From the NCBI GenBank assembly GCA_033557685.1, contig JAWQRN010000219.1, positions 1-33,744 on the forward strand: a stretch of 33,744 nt of DNA. Reading direction: 5' to 3'. Position numbers and translations under genes: made by a program. The notes beneath the pieces are model-generated. The model worked only from the letters and a program-made list of their open reading frames with translations, did not search any database and was not told the origin of the DNA. Below, piece by piece: positions 9,380 through 20,654 of this stretch. The DNA is from Sperchopsis tessellata. Lineage: Eukaryota; Arthropoda; Insecta; Coleoptera; Hydrophilidae. Each line of letters begins with the position of its first letter. The stretch's first letter is position 1.

Positions 9380-9670
9380 ATATTGCTACGAAATTACCGC
9401 AGACTAACTACGCCACTAAGTGTATATAATTATCTAGTAAATTACGCTCGGCCAGCGAAACACCGTCCCCGTCCTTTCCAGAAGAATCGTGAGTCGCCTA
9501 CATCTATCCAGTAGAATATCGCCTGGATATAAAAGCGAAGCAAACCCGACCAGGAGTCAGTCGATACTCCATCACAGTTACGCTCGTCGATATACATAGC
9601 TGTGTTAAATGTAAACTGAATACTTTAAAATAAATACATTTTAAACTTGTTGAACTGTTATTTGTGTTAA
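9380..9670 (+). promoter_or_regulatory. LTR-like core promoter plus poly(A) block
   Basis: A TATA box (tataaaa, 9528-9534) stands 31 bp before an arthropod initiator (TCAGT, 9557-9561). About 70 bp later comes AATAAA (about 9629-9635) followed by a T/G-rich stretch. This U3-R-U5-like compactness is typical of insect LTR-retrotransposon LTRs. The block is also more GC-rich than its surroundings. No ORF, primer-binding site or second copy is seen, so it would be a solo LTR. A lone promoter of an unknown transcript is the alternative. Boundaries are approximate. Confidence 0.45.
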
Positions 9671-10280
9671 AAGTTTGATTTCTTGTACCTATATGTCAGA
9701 ACGCACACTAATTGAATCCACTATTTTAGGAAATTTAAAACGTGTTTGTAACTTAAGCAAATAAGGCCTATATGCTTTATGATTTAATTGTTTGTTAATT
9801 ATCTGATTTTCCTGGTAAACATGATGAAGATACTCCATGCAGTAGACATTATTAAACCAGCCATTAACATGGGCTTACTCATCGTAATCAATACTCTAAA
9901 ACTTGAACTTTGGCCAAGAAAACGTAGTTAGGGCCCTAACTTAGGACCACCGAGTTGTTTCGCAGATGCACCGTAGCATTATACCTCCCCACACTTCTAG
10001 TTAACTGAGGGAAATAATTGTGATGAAAATTTCCAATTATCGTTTCTTTCATTATCTTTCATCCTGTTGTACAAAATTGGCGATATTATCTACACACCCG
10101 TTTTATTTAATTAGTACACCAATTAGAAGAATCTTATTCTAAATTACCTCTATTTCAAAATCTTTTTTACTCAAACCACAAAGCGATGTGCATGTCATCA
10201 AACTTGGCGGTAATTTACCGTTACCGTTAGCACGTAAACTAGTTTTAGCATTTTCTAAAGCAAATTATTTACATCTAAAA
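9671..10280. other. Intron sequence without recognised feature
   Basis: I see nothing assignable on either strand. Confidence 0.4.
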
Positions 10281-10284
10281 ACGG

Positions 10285-10596
10285 CTATCCGCATACGACT
10301 ATCAAAATACAAATTTTACTGAGAGACTTTGTTTTAAAATAAATATTTAAACTAGGAGTGCGGAAAATCTTTAAAATAAAAAAAATATCAAGATAATCAT
10401 TCTCGTTTGCTCTAGTGCTACGACTTTTTCTTTTAAGACTGTCAGTATCTCTCAAATTTCTATAAATTTTCAAAATTGAACTTTCACTGGGAGCGAGGTG
10501 ATTTGGGTATAATGCTATATACTCTCTTATTGCAGCATTTTTATTTTTATTGTTTTTTAAATAAAGGGAAAATATTTCAGCTTCTATACAACCCAT
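10285..10596 (-). pseudogene. Mariner-type transposase N-terminal helix-turn-helix (DUF4817-like) remnant
   Basis: The frame starts at ATG 10596 and reads MGCIEAEIFSLYLKNNKNKN, then AAIREYIALYPNHLAPSESS and ILKIYRNLRDTDSLKRKSR. This matches the insect DUF4817/mariner-type N-terminal HTH, whose pattern is NGNKTAAVREYR.QYPNR..PS..TI..I...FRETGSV.... That domain binds the element's terminal repeats. The open frame continues to 103 codons, but after about residue 65 it no longer resembles the second HTH. No catalytic domain follows on the minus strand below 10285, so this is an orphan N-terminus. Confidence 0.7.
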
Positions 10597-10599
10597 TTT

Positions 10600-11500
10600 G
10601 ATGAAATAATACTAATAACTGTCAGCAATGGTAATACAGAAATACTGTTGTCATAGATCATCAGACAAAACCTACTGCACTTCCGTCATAAAAAACATTG
10701 AAATAATGCATTTTTAAAGCATTTTCAAGGTCCTACATGTCAAAGATTATAACAGCTAGACCTATCAACCCTTATATATTTGAAATTAGAAATAAAGGAT
10801 CTAAAAAAAAATATAAAACTATTCAGGGTGATCCCTTTAAAAATCATTCTTATATCACGTGACATATGCAGGCAATTGTTTTTTAGTAGTATTTAAAAAC
10901 TATAGATGAAACCCTACAACTTTTGTATTTTACTTTTTTTATACCTCCTCTAACAAATAGTTAAGGGGGGTCACAATACAGTAAATCACCATGTACCTAG
11001 AATTGAATTCATAAATTAATAATTATAAATAAATAACTAATTTATTATTTATGTGTAAAGTTCCACATGTAAATGCGAAACATTTCTAAACATAAAATTA
11101 AGCAAATTTAGGTTTTGATGAAAATTTAAGTTTGAAACTAAAGAAAACTCTTCTCCCCAGCACCAAAATTAAATGCTAAGCAAATTCCATAGATATCCCA
11201 AAATATGGTAATAGTTATTTCCATTTGTATTTCTCTTTGGTAATTACTACTTTATGATGCAAGGTTTTGTGGTTCATTTAACACATTGAAAACATAAACC
11301 TAGGGTATTTGTTATAGAAAAGACTTCCCGATTTGTTAAACTATGAGCTAGAAATAAATTAATTTTGGGGAAGGTATAGAAATAGCCACTTTTGTTTCAA
11401 ATTTTATGTAAAAGTTTTTGATATTATTGTATTCTTAGGTATAATTTCCGAAGAAGGCAATTTTAATTTTTATCCTACCTTTTTCAACGCCAAATGTACA
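10600..11500. other. Intron sequence, one mariner-TIR-like motif
   Basis: A ttcagggtgatccctttaa motif near 10824-10842 looks like the outer end of a mariner-type terminal repeat. No partner was located. Otherwise nothing is recognised. Confidence 0.3.
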
Positions 11501-11509
11501 CAAATTATA

Positions 11510-12050
11510 ATGGGTGGCCCAACAATAGTGCAAAATTTAAATTTTAAATAAAACACAATTTTTTGAAATTTTGAGTTAATCTAAAGTAGACATGTGGGAA
11601 TTATGTATGGAAACCTATTTGCTTTCTTTTAACGAAATTTTCAATCATTTACATAACTGTGACTAGATTTCAGTACTACGGTGTCTAATCGCCTCCTTTA
11701 AGGCTTGGGTGGTCGTGGGCTTGTTGACATAAACTTTTAACTTCAAAAAAACCCAGAGAAAGAAGTCCAAAGGCGTTAAATCGCTCGATCTAGACGGCCA
11801 ATTCTGGTCGCCCAAACGGGGGATTGCACAGTTGATGCATTGAAACATTTTGATTACCGAAAATTGGACGCAATTTGCGAATAGTGACAGTCAAAAGTTA
11901 GATTAAAAAAGTTAAGAAAGGGTCAGAAGTCCCTCCAAGATAACGCATATATAAGAATTATTGGCTAATAAAATAGTATAGACTGTTAAATATGTACCGG
12001 ATTTTTTATTTTCCTTAGAAAGATTGGCCTGGCATTTTGTACACCCTCTC
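11510..12050 (-). mobile_element. Mariner-like element remnant with transposase C-terminus
   Basis: The minus-strand frame 11848-11663 reads CINCAIPRLGDQNWPSRSSD, then LTPLDFFLWVFLKLKVYVNKP. This is the WP.RSPDLTPLDFFLWG..K..VY catalytic-end block, with SPD changed to SSD. The block sits between gggtggcccaacaatagtgc near 11513 and a minus-strand gagggtgtacaaaatgccag near 12030-12050, which could be eroded terminal repeats. If so, most of the transposase is deleted. The coding block is certain; the ends are tentative. Confidence 0.6.
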
Positions 12051-12149
12051 ATTAATTTTATTCAGAAAACTACAGGATATGGGTAATTTTTGATCGTTGA
12101 ATCCTTGATGAATATGTAGTAAAAAAATCTGTTGCTTTTACCTCAGGAG

Positions 12150-12245
12150 TACTTTTAACAATGATAGGTGGATTCCTAAAACGTTCTAATGACCATTTAA
12201 TATCTGACAAATTATATCCATTGGATAAAAGTGCATCGGTGATTG
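12150..12245 (+). repeat. Second copy of the Penelope 5' segment
   Basis: It reads ggtggattcctaaaacgttc, then gaccatttaatatctgacaa and agtgcatcggtgat. It matches 6640-6735 nearly base for base apart from scattered transitions. The orientation is opposite to the adjoining RT fragment at 12390-13110. Confidence 0.65.
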
Positions 12246-12389
12246 TAGATAACTTCTAAGAAAGTAGAGTTGTGTCACACAACTAAATGGCTCACTGTTC
12301 AAAACAATTAATCACAGTCATTTTCTGACAAAGATAATGATGTAGCAATGCATGCAAGCACCTATTGGTATGGGGTGAGATTACGATAA

Positions 12390-13115
12390 ACAGAGTGAAG
12401 AAGTGAACCATTAGATATATATTTCAACAATACATCTAACAAAAAAAGGAGGCCAGATAAATCAATCTCCATCACAAAATGAATATTTGGATGTTGGGAA
12501 TTTATGTTATGAAAGAAGGTATGGTAACAACCATATAACGTAATGGAACCAGCATTTGGGTTTTATGTCAGAAGATAATGATGTCAATTGTTCAAATGCC
12601 AACACAAAAATATTGATAATAACTGGAGACACGGTAACTCATAACAGCCCCAGAAGTTTCTTTGTAGAAATGACCCCTAAATCAGAAATAAGTTAATGTT
12701 GGATAAAATTCTGTCAGCACTGCAATATAATAGAATCATCGATGGGGATACTCATAAAAAAGGACTCGACATAGAAGCTGACCATTAAGTCTTTTACTAG
12801 AAATCTGTTCTAGAAAATGGGAAAAGTTTCGTATGTGAGATTCGGATCATCCTACAAATTTACAAAATAATGGGGTGAGGAATGGGCATTTGTAGGTGGT
12901 TTATGTACCTTAGGTAGACCATATAGACGAGGGATTTGAGAGTCATGGGGAATGTTCTTCTTCAGCATTTCTGGATCAAAGTTAGATCTTTTAATGACAT
13001 TTGTGGCCAATTTCTCTAATTTTGATGTAGTGTTGGACGTTAGCCATTTATATGTGATGTCATGCAAAAAATCTAGAATCTTGGAGTAGTACATCTGATG
13101 ATCTATGACCACCGT
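12390..13115 (-). mobile_element. Penelope-like reverse transcriptase, decayed
   Basis: The minus strand first reads KATVVIDHQMYYSKILDFLH, TSKLEKLATNVIKRSNFDPE and PRLYGLPKVHKPP, the start of the Penelope RT. In broken frames it continues VSFYVESFFMSIPIDDSI (catalytic motif A, where the usual SFDVVSLFTSIP has Asp replaced by Tyr). Then come SPVIINIFVLAFEQLTSL and WFHYV, where the expected YVDD is lost at a frameshift. The last part reads HPNIHFVMEIDLSGLLFLLD. The order of blocks is complete through the palm, but motif A Asp and the motif C DD pair are both gone, so it is dead. The GIY-YIG domain is not attached. Confidence 0.75.
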
Positions 13116-13670
13116 AGCTTTCTCCTTATTGGCCGAAAACAAAAATCGACTCATTACTTTTGAGTTCCCACACCCCCATAACAGCATACAGAACATATAT
13201 TTTCATAGTTACCCCCCCCTTATTTAACCTAGATCGTTGATTAATAATATGAGAAAACGTTATTTTAGATATCCAAATACACATGTTCACCAAATCGCCA
13301 TCTTATGACAACGTCATGCTTATGCCACTGAGTCCAAACCTATGGATTGTAGTAAAGGCTCCATGTAGGAATATAAACTACTGTTTTTTAATTTCATCAC
13401 AATTATTTTGACCACCGTTCCCATTCTAAATAAACCAATAATTTAAATTAAATACGGACAGATAAAATGTGTAGTCAGTTTTAACCTTTCTGTGAGAATA
13501 AATTACATTATTTACTTTGCTACATATAATCTCAGTAAAATAAAACTGTTATAAATCAAATTCTCTTCAATAATTAGGACGCTTATCATTTGTATCCAAC
13601 ACAATGGAAATATATTATTTACAATTAGTAAATATACTTGATTATTTGCTTACATCAATTTGTTTTTGTT
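13116..13670. other. End of the RGK intron, no feature seen
   Basis: It includes a short C-run at about 13204-13211. No coding or repeat signal is seen before the T-rich acceptor. Confidence 0.4.
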
Positions 13671-13674
13671 TCAG

Positions 13675-13946
13675 ATGGTAAATGCCTGGCATGTACATAC
13701 AGAGCAAAATTCATAGAAATATCAGTAGGAATCAATCACAACGTAGACGAACTTCTAGTTGGAATTCTTACCCAAATTAGGCTCAAAAATGTACACAATG
13801 AAGACAAAGATCATCGAGATCAACAACAATGGTACAAGAGCAGGGGCGTAGTACGAGCCAGCATGAAGGCCCGGCAAATGTTCACATGGCTCTTTGGAAA
13901 AGAAGATTCGAAATTTAAGAATTGCGAGAATCTTCATATCCTATAG
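13675..13946 (+). CDS. RGK family small GTPase, terminal exon with the conserved C-terminal motif
   Basis: The acceptor tgtttcag ends at 13674. The exon completes a split GAT codon from 514 and runs 89 codons to TAG at 13944-13946. It starts with DGKCLACTYRAKFIEIS, where FIEISVGINHNVDEL corresponds to the G5 region and last helix of the G domain. It then gives the RGK tail: a basic stretch (WYKSRGVVRASMKARQMFTW) and the C-terminal box KFKNCENLHIL. That box matches the conserved Cys-containing ending of RGK proteins, which replaces the CAAX prenylation signal of other Ras proteins. The basic tail is expected to bind membrane phosphoinositides. The reading frame is intact with no decay. The nearest AATAAA downstream is at about 14640, so the 3' UTR length is uncertain. 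Confidence 0.92.
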
Positions 13947-15075
13947 CGCTGATAGAATTTTTATATTTTGTATTCTAGTCTATAGTTGTTTGTACCTATC
14001 TAAGTAAAAGAAATAATGTGCAAAACCCCGAAAATATCAAAACATCGTAGGAGAATTAAGTCAAGTAATTATTGTAGTGTTTATATATTTGAAATGTTTT
14101 GATGTTTTTGGAAATTATTTTCTCTACGGTGTTCTTGGAAATTTTTGATGCCAACTGAAACTTATTTGTGTATTAGTAATGATATCTGACTGATCGTAAT
14201 CAAAAAAAAATACATGAATAACACACTAATCAACAACTATCAGTAGATTTTGTAAATGTTTAAATATCAGATATTTTCATTCTCTGTTTTCTCGAAGTTG
14301 ACAGGGGCAATAGGTAACATAATTAAAAAGTTGAAAGTAGACCTGTTCAAATTACAGTCGTAACAAATTTTTAATCAATTTTTATTTTGTTATATTTGTG
14401 TTTCTTCAGGTATGTTTAAAAGAGAACTTAAAAATTAGAATCTACATTGTTAATAAGCTGTAAAAGACTTAGGTGATTAGATAAGGGAATGGTTTCCATG
14501 TATAAATCGTATAGAGACTATGAAAAATATCATACTCGGTTGCAAGAGATATCTTTAAAGGGGAGCGATCTTATTCCACAAGCAAAAATGATAAACTGGC
14601 TGTTAGACTGACTGGCATTCAATTATTTTTATTTGTTGAAATAAAATCACTTACCTCTAACACATTCCCTTGTAACTAGTTCAAACATGGTTTCATACAG
14701 AGACCCTCCATATAGTTAACTTTTAAATCCACTCAGTTTTATCATAAACCACAAAATATCTGCTATTTTATAACAGAATCTGCTACACACTGCAGACTAA
14801 CATAGCATATTTGCTTATTTGAAGCTGACTGATTTTATATCGAACCATGATATGAGTATTATAAGGTACGCTCATTGATAACGTAATCAGCCCTAGTAAT
14901 TTTTCACAATACAATCTGTCAATTATGGGCACATCAAAGGTATTTACTGCTTTGTGAGCAACATTTAAAATATAGGCAAGTAAAAAAAAATACTAGAAAT
15001 TTAAAATATGCCAGTAGTTGTTGTAGGTTTTCCTCATAAATTTGGCTAGCTGATGACATTTGTGCTAAGTGAGCA
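13947..15075 (+). other. Downstream of RGK, probable 3' UTR then intergenic
   Basis: It has no recognisable coding sequence. An AATAAA at about 14640-14645 is the first canonical poly(A) hexamer after the RGK stop. Whether the UTR reaches it cannot be told from sequence alone. Confidence 0.35.
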
Positions 15076-16110
15076 TAATAATAATAATATTTATTCGCCC
15101 ATCAAAACACGGTTAATTTTCAGGAAAAATAAAAGATATATTTAAACTACAAAAATAACAATCAAAAAATAAAATACAATAAAATTTCCACAATATAAAA
15201 TTTCAAAAGTTAAAATTATATTCAAAGATTGAAACCATATTCAAGGAACTCATCCAAATTCTACCCATGTCCTAACCAACACAAAATCGGGTTTATGTAC
15301 ATCCAGATGTGTAGGTCTACAAGTATTATAAAAATGGCCTTCACATACTCTTGTTTGGCAAAACTTCATCAGCCCAAGAAAATTTTCTCACCCTGAATGG
15401 ACTGAGTTGATAGATTGTTAACGCAACTTAACATGTTCGATTTTGTTTATTGGAATTATGTTGTATACATGCGTATGTACATTTTTATTATATTGCATTG
15501 TTTTTGTAATTTTAGTTTACAGTGTTGACTTTCCATGTAACATTTTTGATGGACAATAAATTTCTATTCTATTATAATATGTTCAGTCCAGTACAGACTA
15601 CATATTCAATGCTCTACCGTTAATCACCACATTAACATCCATTCAATTCTGTTAATATATATATATACCTTTTCTGCTGTAAAGGGTCAGTCCAAAGATC
15701 AATCCCTGTGGTACACCAAGACTGTTGGCTCCCACTATGTAGCACAATCTATATATACAAACTAAGTGCCTGCAGTAATTACTATTAACACAAAAGCCAT
15801 ATCTGTCTAGTTTCCAAAGAAGACACTATGAACTGTATTCTCTGTAATTCAGATGATCATATATTTCTGATAAAAAGTTATTCAAGATATCAGCAGTTCA
15901 TGTCCCTGCCTGAAAACCGTACTATGTTCTGTACGCAGACTCCCACTTGAAAAAATCTCAGTATTTGACTTTGAAATTCTTTTTCTATAACCTTGGAAAT
16001 AATATGAAGTAAAGATATTGGTCGAAAATATCATAGGGTATATACGCCATCTTAAAACATAATTGGAATACTCGCTAGCTGAAATGCAGGTTGACTAGTT
16101 CCACAAAACT
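15076..16110 (-). mobile_element. LINE (Jockey/CR1-like) RT remnant with (ATT)n tail
   Basis: On the minus strand, frames between 16100 and 15690 give blocks resembling the RT fingers: a RPIS-like segment, ISKVIEKEFQSQILRFF, and a GFQAG.TAD-like segment. Motif B is LGVPQGLIFGLTLYSRKG. The 3' end on this strand is the gggcgaataaatattattattattat tract at 15079-15104, a typical LINE simple tail. Sequence between 15105 and 15650 is interrupted by the plus-strand LINE tail at about 15400-15570. Many stops are present. Confidence 0.55.
15400..15575 (+). mobile_element. LINE 3' UTR fragment, plus strand
   Basis: It ends ggacaataaatttctattctatt, the typical AATAAA plus TTCTATT repeat end of insect Jockey-like elements. 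No coding part is attached. Confidence 0.45.
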
Positions 16111-16885
16111 CTCCAAAAATATTGTTGCAAGAGTTTCAATTTTTATACCATGCCATATAATAATCATATCATGATATTGAATAACTAGCAGCTGGCATTT
16201 TTTATTTTTAAGCAAAATTAGTAAACTGTGATTGTAAGCAAGCGATAATTTTTGTTTTCATAAGTTAATTATGTGTCCTTTACCATCAGTGCCTTGACAA
16301 CTTCGATTAAATAGAACATATGTATGTTATATTAATAATGGTGCAACTTATATATCAATATCTTTAATTAGAAATCTGGTCATTATTTTATAAATATTTT
16401 TCTACTATAATGTCCTATAAGTTTTTATTGTAATAAACTATTATCGTAGTTATGTTTGAAATTTAATTTAAAAATAATATTTGAATGGTTGACTAGATTG
16501 ACTTTGTTAAAGTGTATTTTTATACATAAGAAATATATCAAAAATGGCAGTTAAATTTTAAAAGAATTGGCATTTTGGTGTTACTTAGTTGTAACATTCA
16601 ATTATAAATTAAACCTGACATAAGTGTAGTAGGTAATTTATATTCATGTCTCATATTAAATTTGTTGGGTGGAGTATTATATTCATTTCTGTTTTAATAT
16701 GGTCTTTATTAATTCAAAATATATCACTAAACTGAAACCTGTTTGTAATATAAACCATTAATAAATAAATACACATTTAAAAAACAATTTTATAAAAATA
16801 ATAATAACAAAATATTTATTAGTCCAATCAAAAATTCAAGAGTACATAGGACAAATCTTATAGAAAAAATGAATATAATATACGG
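16111..16885. other. AT-rich intergenic, no feature seen
   Basis: Nothing is assignable on either strand. Confidence 0.4.
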
Positions 16886-16889
16886 TTTA

Positions 16890-18976
16890 AGGCGCCCACC
16901 CTGAACAAGAACGGCGAACTTCTGACTGACCTATGTGCAAGAAATGAATTAAGAATAAATAACACGTTCTTCCTTCACAAATAACAACATAAATACACCA
17001 ACAACACCAAAGGACAAAAATCAATGATTGATTTTATAATAACGTACCAGGCAATTCCCCCTACCTTCATACTTGATGTAAGAGCATTGACTTCAGCTAA
17101 AGTGTACACAGACCATAATCTTATCCTCTGCAAGATCGTGATAGGAAGTCAGCCAAAAGCAAGAAAAACACCAATATATGAAAAAATATAATCTGGAATT
17201 GTTTGATGTGGAGAGTAAACTGTTAGGGGCAAACAGCATAGATGATGACATGGAAAACACCTGAAATAACTTAAAGAGATGTATAGTAGAAATAGCTGAA
17301 GAGGCAGTTAGCAGGTGAAAAGTCTATCGCTCAACAAAAGCCATGGATTAATAAAGAGGTAAAAGACATGGCGCAGGAGAAGAGAAGAATGTATTTAAAA
17401 TATAAGAGTTCACCATCTCAGGAAGAACTAAATCAATATGTCAAAGCAAGGAATAAGGCCAACAGAGAAATCAGAAAAATCAAAACAGAATACAGGCAAA
17501 GATTTCCGACAGATATGGACCATGATCTTTATGGCGCACAAAGAAAGGTATGTAGTATGTTGAAGGATAGGAAAAAACCTGTTAACAAATATGTTCAAAC
17601 AAAATCCATTCGACTCTGAGAAGGATACTTTAGAGACTTATATAATACAGAAGAAGAAATAGAAATTCCAGAACAGTATGCAGATGAGGGTGAAATGTTT
17701 GAGACAAGTGAAATCACATATGCATTAAATCATCTAAAAAATAGGAAAACACCGGGTCTCGACAACATCCCGAACGAACTATTAAAATATGGTGGGGAAC
17801 AATTGGCCTATGAGCTGACATTGTTTTTTTAATAACATTCTGAGATCATCAACAATCCCCGATTAATATAATAATAAAACCAGCCCAGATAATTACAGGG
17901 ACATAACCCTATTATATTCAACAATCAAACTTTTGACCAGGAGAGCATTGAAAACCGAGACGAACAACAAGGGTTTAGAAGAAACAGATCAATAACTGAC
18001 GCAATGTGTATTATTAGACAACGCAAAGAAAAGGCCATCGAATATAATAAACCCGTATATGTCTGTTTCGTCAACCTTACGAAGGCCTTTGATAAAGTTC
18101 AACTGAAAGACAGTAAAAATGCTGGAAGAAAAACAAACCGCACCGGAAATTGATAGAATAATACATTGCCTCAATACCAGAAACTCAACGAAAGTTAGGG
18201 CAGACCATCGAACATCTGTATATCTGCCTACAACTGGCGGCATCAGACAAGGGGATATCCTCAGTCCATTCATTTTTAGCTTAATAATGGATAAGATCAT
18301 AGAGGAAGTTATTTCCTTGGATCTGGGCTATAGACTGGGCACCAAATACATCACCGCGGTTTGCTTTTTTCTAGCTGATAGAGAGGACAACTTGCAGAGA
18401 CTACAATATAGTTTCCACCAAGTAGCGCAGAAGTACAACATGGCAGTCTCAACCGAAAAAACAGGGAGCATGATATTCTCCAAGGACCCCGTAATGTAAA
18501 CTTGAAACAAACAGTAAACTCATCGAACAAGTTATGCAGTTCAAATATCTTGGTGCAGATATTTCAAGCAGCCCCAACTTAACCCAAGCCCTAAGTTCAC
18601 AAATCAACAAAGCCGCAGTCATATCTGCATGTTTGCAAGATGATATTTGGAAAAATAAATATATGCGTACAGAAAGTAAGGTCAGGATATATAAAACATG
18701 CATGAGACCGACCAGAATCGAAACACGTGTAGACATAAACAGGACTAAAAGCATGGTGAGAAGCTAAGAAATGAAAACATTAAGAGCGATAGCAGGAAAA
18801 ACAATTAGGGACAGGGTACGAAACGACGAAATAAGACGAACATACGGAGTGGATGACGTGGTTAGATGGATACGGCAAAGAAGATAAATAGCTGGCAGTC
18901 TACGTCACAGGAGCAGTGAACGCCTGGTTATGACAAGAAACTGATCCCTTAGATCTAATATAATAAGAAGAAGAAT
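16890..18976 (+). mobile_element. Non-LTR retrotransposon: endonuclease end, linker and RT, decayed
   Basis: Blocks appear in the right order on the plus strand. The endonuclease end is NELRINNTFFLHK, then KGQKSMIDFIIT and YTDHNLILCKI (carrying the D/H of the APE active site). The linker is KPWINKEVKDMAQEKRRMYL. RT starts LKNRKTPGLDNIPNELLKYG. Motif A is CFVNLTKAFDKV, with catalytic Asp replaced by Asn. Motif B is TTGGIRQGDILSPFIFSLIM. Motif C has lost its ADD (VCFFLADREDNLQRL). The C-terminal part is QFKYLGADISSS, SKVRIYKTCMRP, MKTLRAIAGKTIRDRVRNDE and IRR...VRWIRQRR. It ends in an aataagaagaagaa tail. Two of three catalytic Asp positions are gone and there are many stops. Clade not assigned with confidence. 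Confidence 0.8.
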
Positions 18977-19455
18977 ATAATATAAAATATAGTAAAACAA
19001 TTCAATAAATACATAATCAAAAATGCATTATACAAAACACTATATAAATCAACAAGTTATACTGTTAATGTAACACAATAAAATTGATTTGTAAGCTATG
19101 GACACACTGTTCCCTCAAGATTTTCTTTATTATCATTACCATTTAAAACTATGCAAATTAGTCTTCACCTTGAGGTGCTGAGGCAATGATTTAAAAAGCA
19201 TCAAACCTACAGTAACAGGAGATGACAATTCGTTGTACCATAAAAGTAGAAAGTATTATTCTCTGGTAAAACTGTCCACCTTCTGGAAAATAAAAATTAT
19301 TTATTCCAAAATATAAATTCCAGATAATGTAAGAATATTTTATTGCAAAAATAAAGTCTACATGACTCAGTGCCTATAACACCCTCAATGCGCCTAACCA
19401 TAAGCTTCCGACTCCTAAAAAAATCGTCCTAAAAAAATGAAGACCCCCAAAAACA
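18977..19455. other. AT-rich intergenic, no feature seen
   Basis: I see no coding or repeat signal other than low complexity. Confidence 0.4.
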
Positions 19456-19458
19456 AAT

Positions 19459-19735
19459 ACCATCTCGTTAGCTCAGTGGCTAAGTACTAGGCTACTAAGC
19501 ATGAGGTCTTGGGTTCGAGACCGAGAGATGGTTAGCTTTTTGTGATTAGGGAAAAGTCTTCCGGGAGGGACGTAAAACTTGCATTCTGTGTATTGTAGGT
19601 AAAATGAAAACCACGTGCATGTAAAGAACCAAATTCTAGTTGGAATACTGGATGTGGCAAAATCCCAGGTGTAGGAGCCTACTCCCTAGCGTCAGTGATT
19701 GGCCATAGCACCGGAAATAAACAAATAAAAAAAAA
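19459..19735 (+). mobile_element. tRNA-derived SINE, full length
   Basis: The head mimics a tRNA. accatct (19459-19465) pairs with agatggt, a D-stem ttag/ctaa forms, box A ttagctcagtgg is at 19468-19479 and box B gggttcgagacc at 19511-19522. The anticodon arm does not fold well. A tRNA-unrelated body of about 190 bp follows (gggagggacgtaaaacttgc onward) and ends in an A-rich tail, 19727-19735. Internal A and B boxes would drive Pol III. The body recurs at 23422-23611, which proves it is a dispersed repeat. Confidence 0.8.
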
Positions 19736-19885
19736 GATTCTACCATTACTACACGAAAAGTTAGTCCAAAGATGTGGTAGCGATAGTGCAATAAAATAAC
19801 AATCAAAATGTAATGACCATATACGACAGAATTATTTGACTTGACGGTGATGCAGGTAATAAGTGGAATGAAACAACAGACATGT

Positions 19886-20256
19886 CTAACAAATATATTG
19901 AACTACAATTTGCATGTTAAAAAATGTATGAGAGTAAAAGATTGATCTGGTTTTTCTGTACAGAGAATCATGCGATGCACTCCTGGGTATTTTTTTTTTT
20001 TTACTTGTTACAGACCCTGTTCTAAGCCAAGACGTTTTTCCTATAGCTGTGGTCCCCTCATTTTGAAAAAAATGAGCCAGTAAACAATGTCCAGGGCAAA
20101 CACCACATTCACAAGTCCAACCAAGACCAATTTCCAAAGCTGACTAGTCGTCTTTTTTCGATAAATAACCGTCTCCTCCCAAGTTATTAAAAAATCAGTT
20201 GTAACAAGGCGCCCACACTCTACTCGCTGGCGCTTGCAGGTCCCCCCTACAGACAT
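19886..20256 (-). pseudogene. Possible LINE C-terminal tail remnant
   Basis: The minus strand, across a frameshift, gives CPGHCLLAHFFQNEGTT. This may correspond to the GLLTGHC.L..HL..MGL motif near the end of R1-like LINE polyproteins. The match is short and no zinc-knuckle or RNase H is seen nearby, so this is tentative. Confidence 0.25.
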
Positions 20257-20654
20257 ACGTAGATTCTTACTTATTTGTAAAAAAAAGAAGCAAAACTATA
20301 ATATAGTGGAATACAATATATCATGTAACAATGACCATAGGATAATAATACCAAACCTGCAACAGGTAGACAAAGTTAGAGAGATCATTAAATTAGCACA
20401 AAATTAAAACACATCGTTTAAACTGGTGCTTTAAAGTATTTTTATTTAATTTTGTGTTTACATTTATAGGCACTTAGTATCTTTTTATTATCAATTTATA
20501 CAAGTTAGGTACCCAATTGCTGTCAACAACTACCTAGCGCTAATCTTACCATACTTGCTATATTGAAAATACTTGCAAAAAGTCATAATTGTGAAATTAC
20601 AATTTGCCTAATATTTTATATGATCTTGTCTTACGATCAGTTTGAAGTTCAACA

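Larger units (their letters stand above)
515..13674 (+). other. 13.2-kb phase-1 intron of the RGK gene, repeat-laden and hosting a nested gene
   Basis: The intron is bounded by donor gtattt at 515 and a T-rich acceptor ending cag at 13674. Both flanking exons are in frame, so no exon need be missing between them. It holds the centrin ORF at 8373-8882 on the same strand and at least ten decayed mobile-element pieces in both orientations. I saw nothing else resembling an RGK exon. Confidence 0.85.

Noticed and set aside
18449..18754. 101-codon minus-strand frame
   Set aside because: Antisense to the LINE RT C-terminal part.
19459..19530. Functional tRNA gene
   Set aside because: The acceptor, D and T arms partly fold, but the anticodon arm does not pair, position 33 is not T, and the sequence continues into a repeated SINE body.
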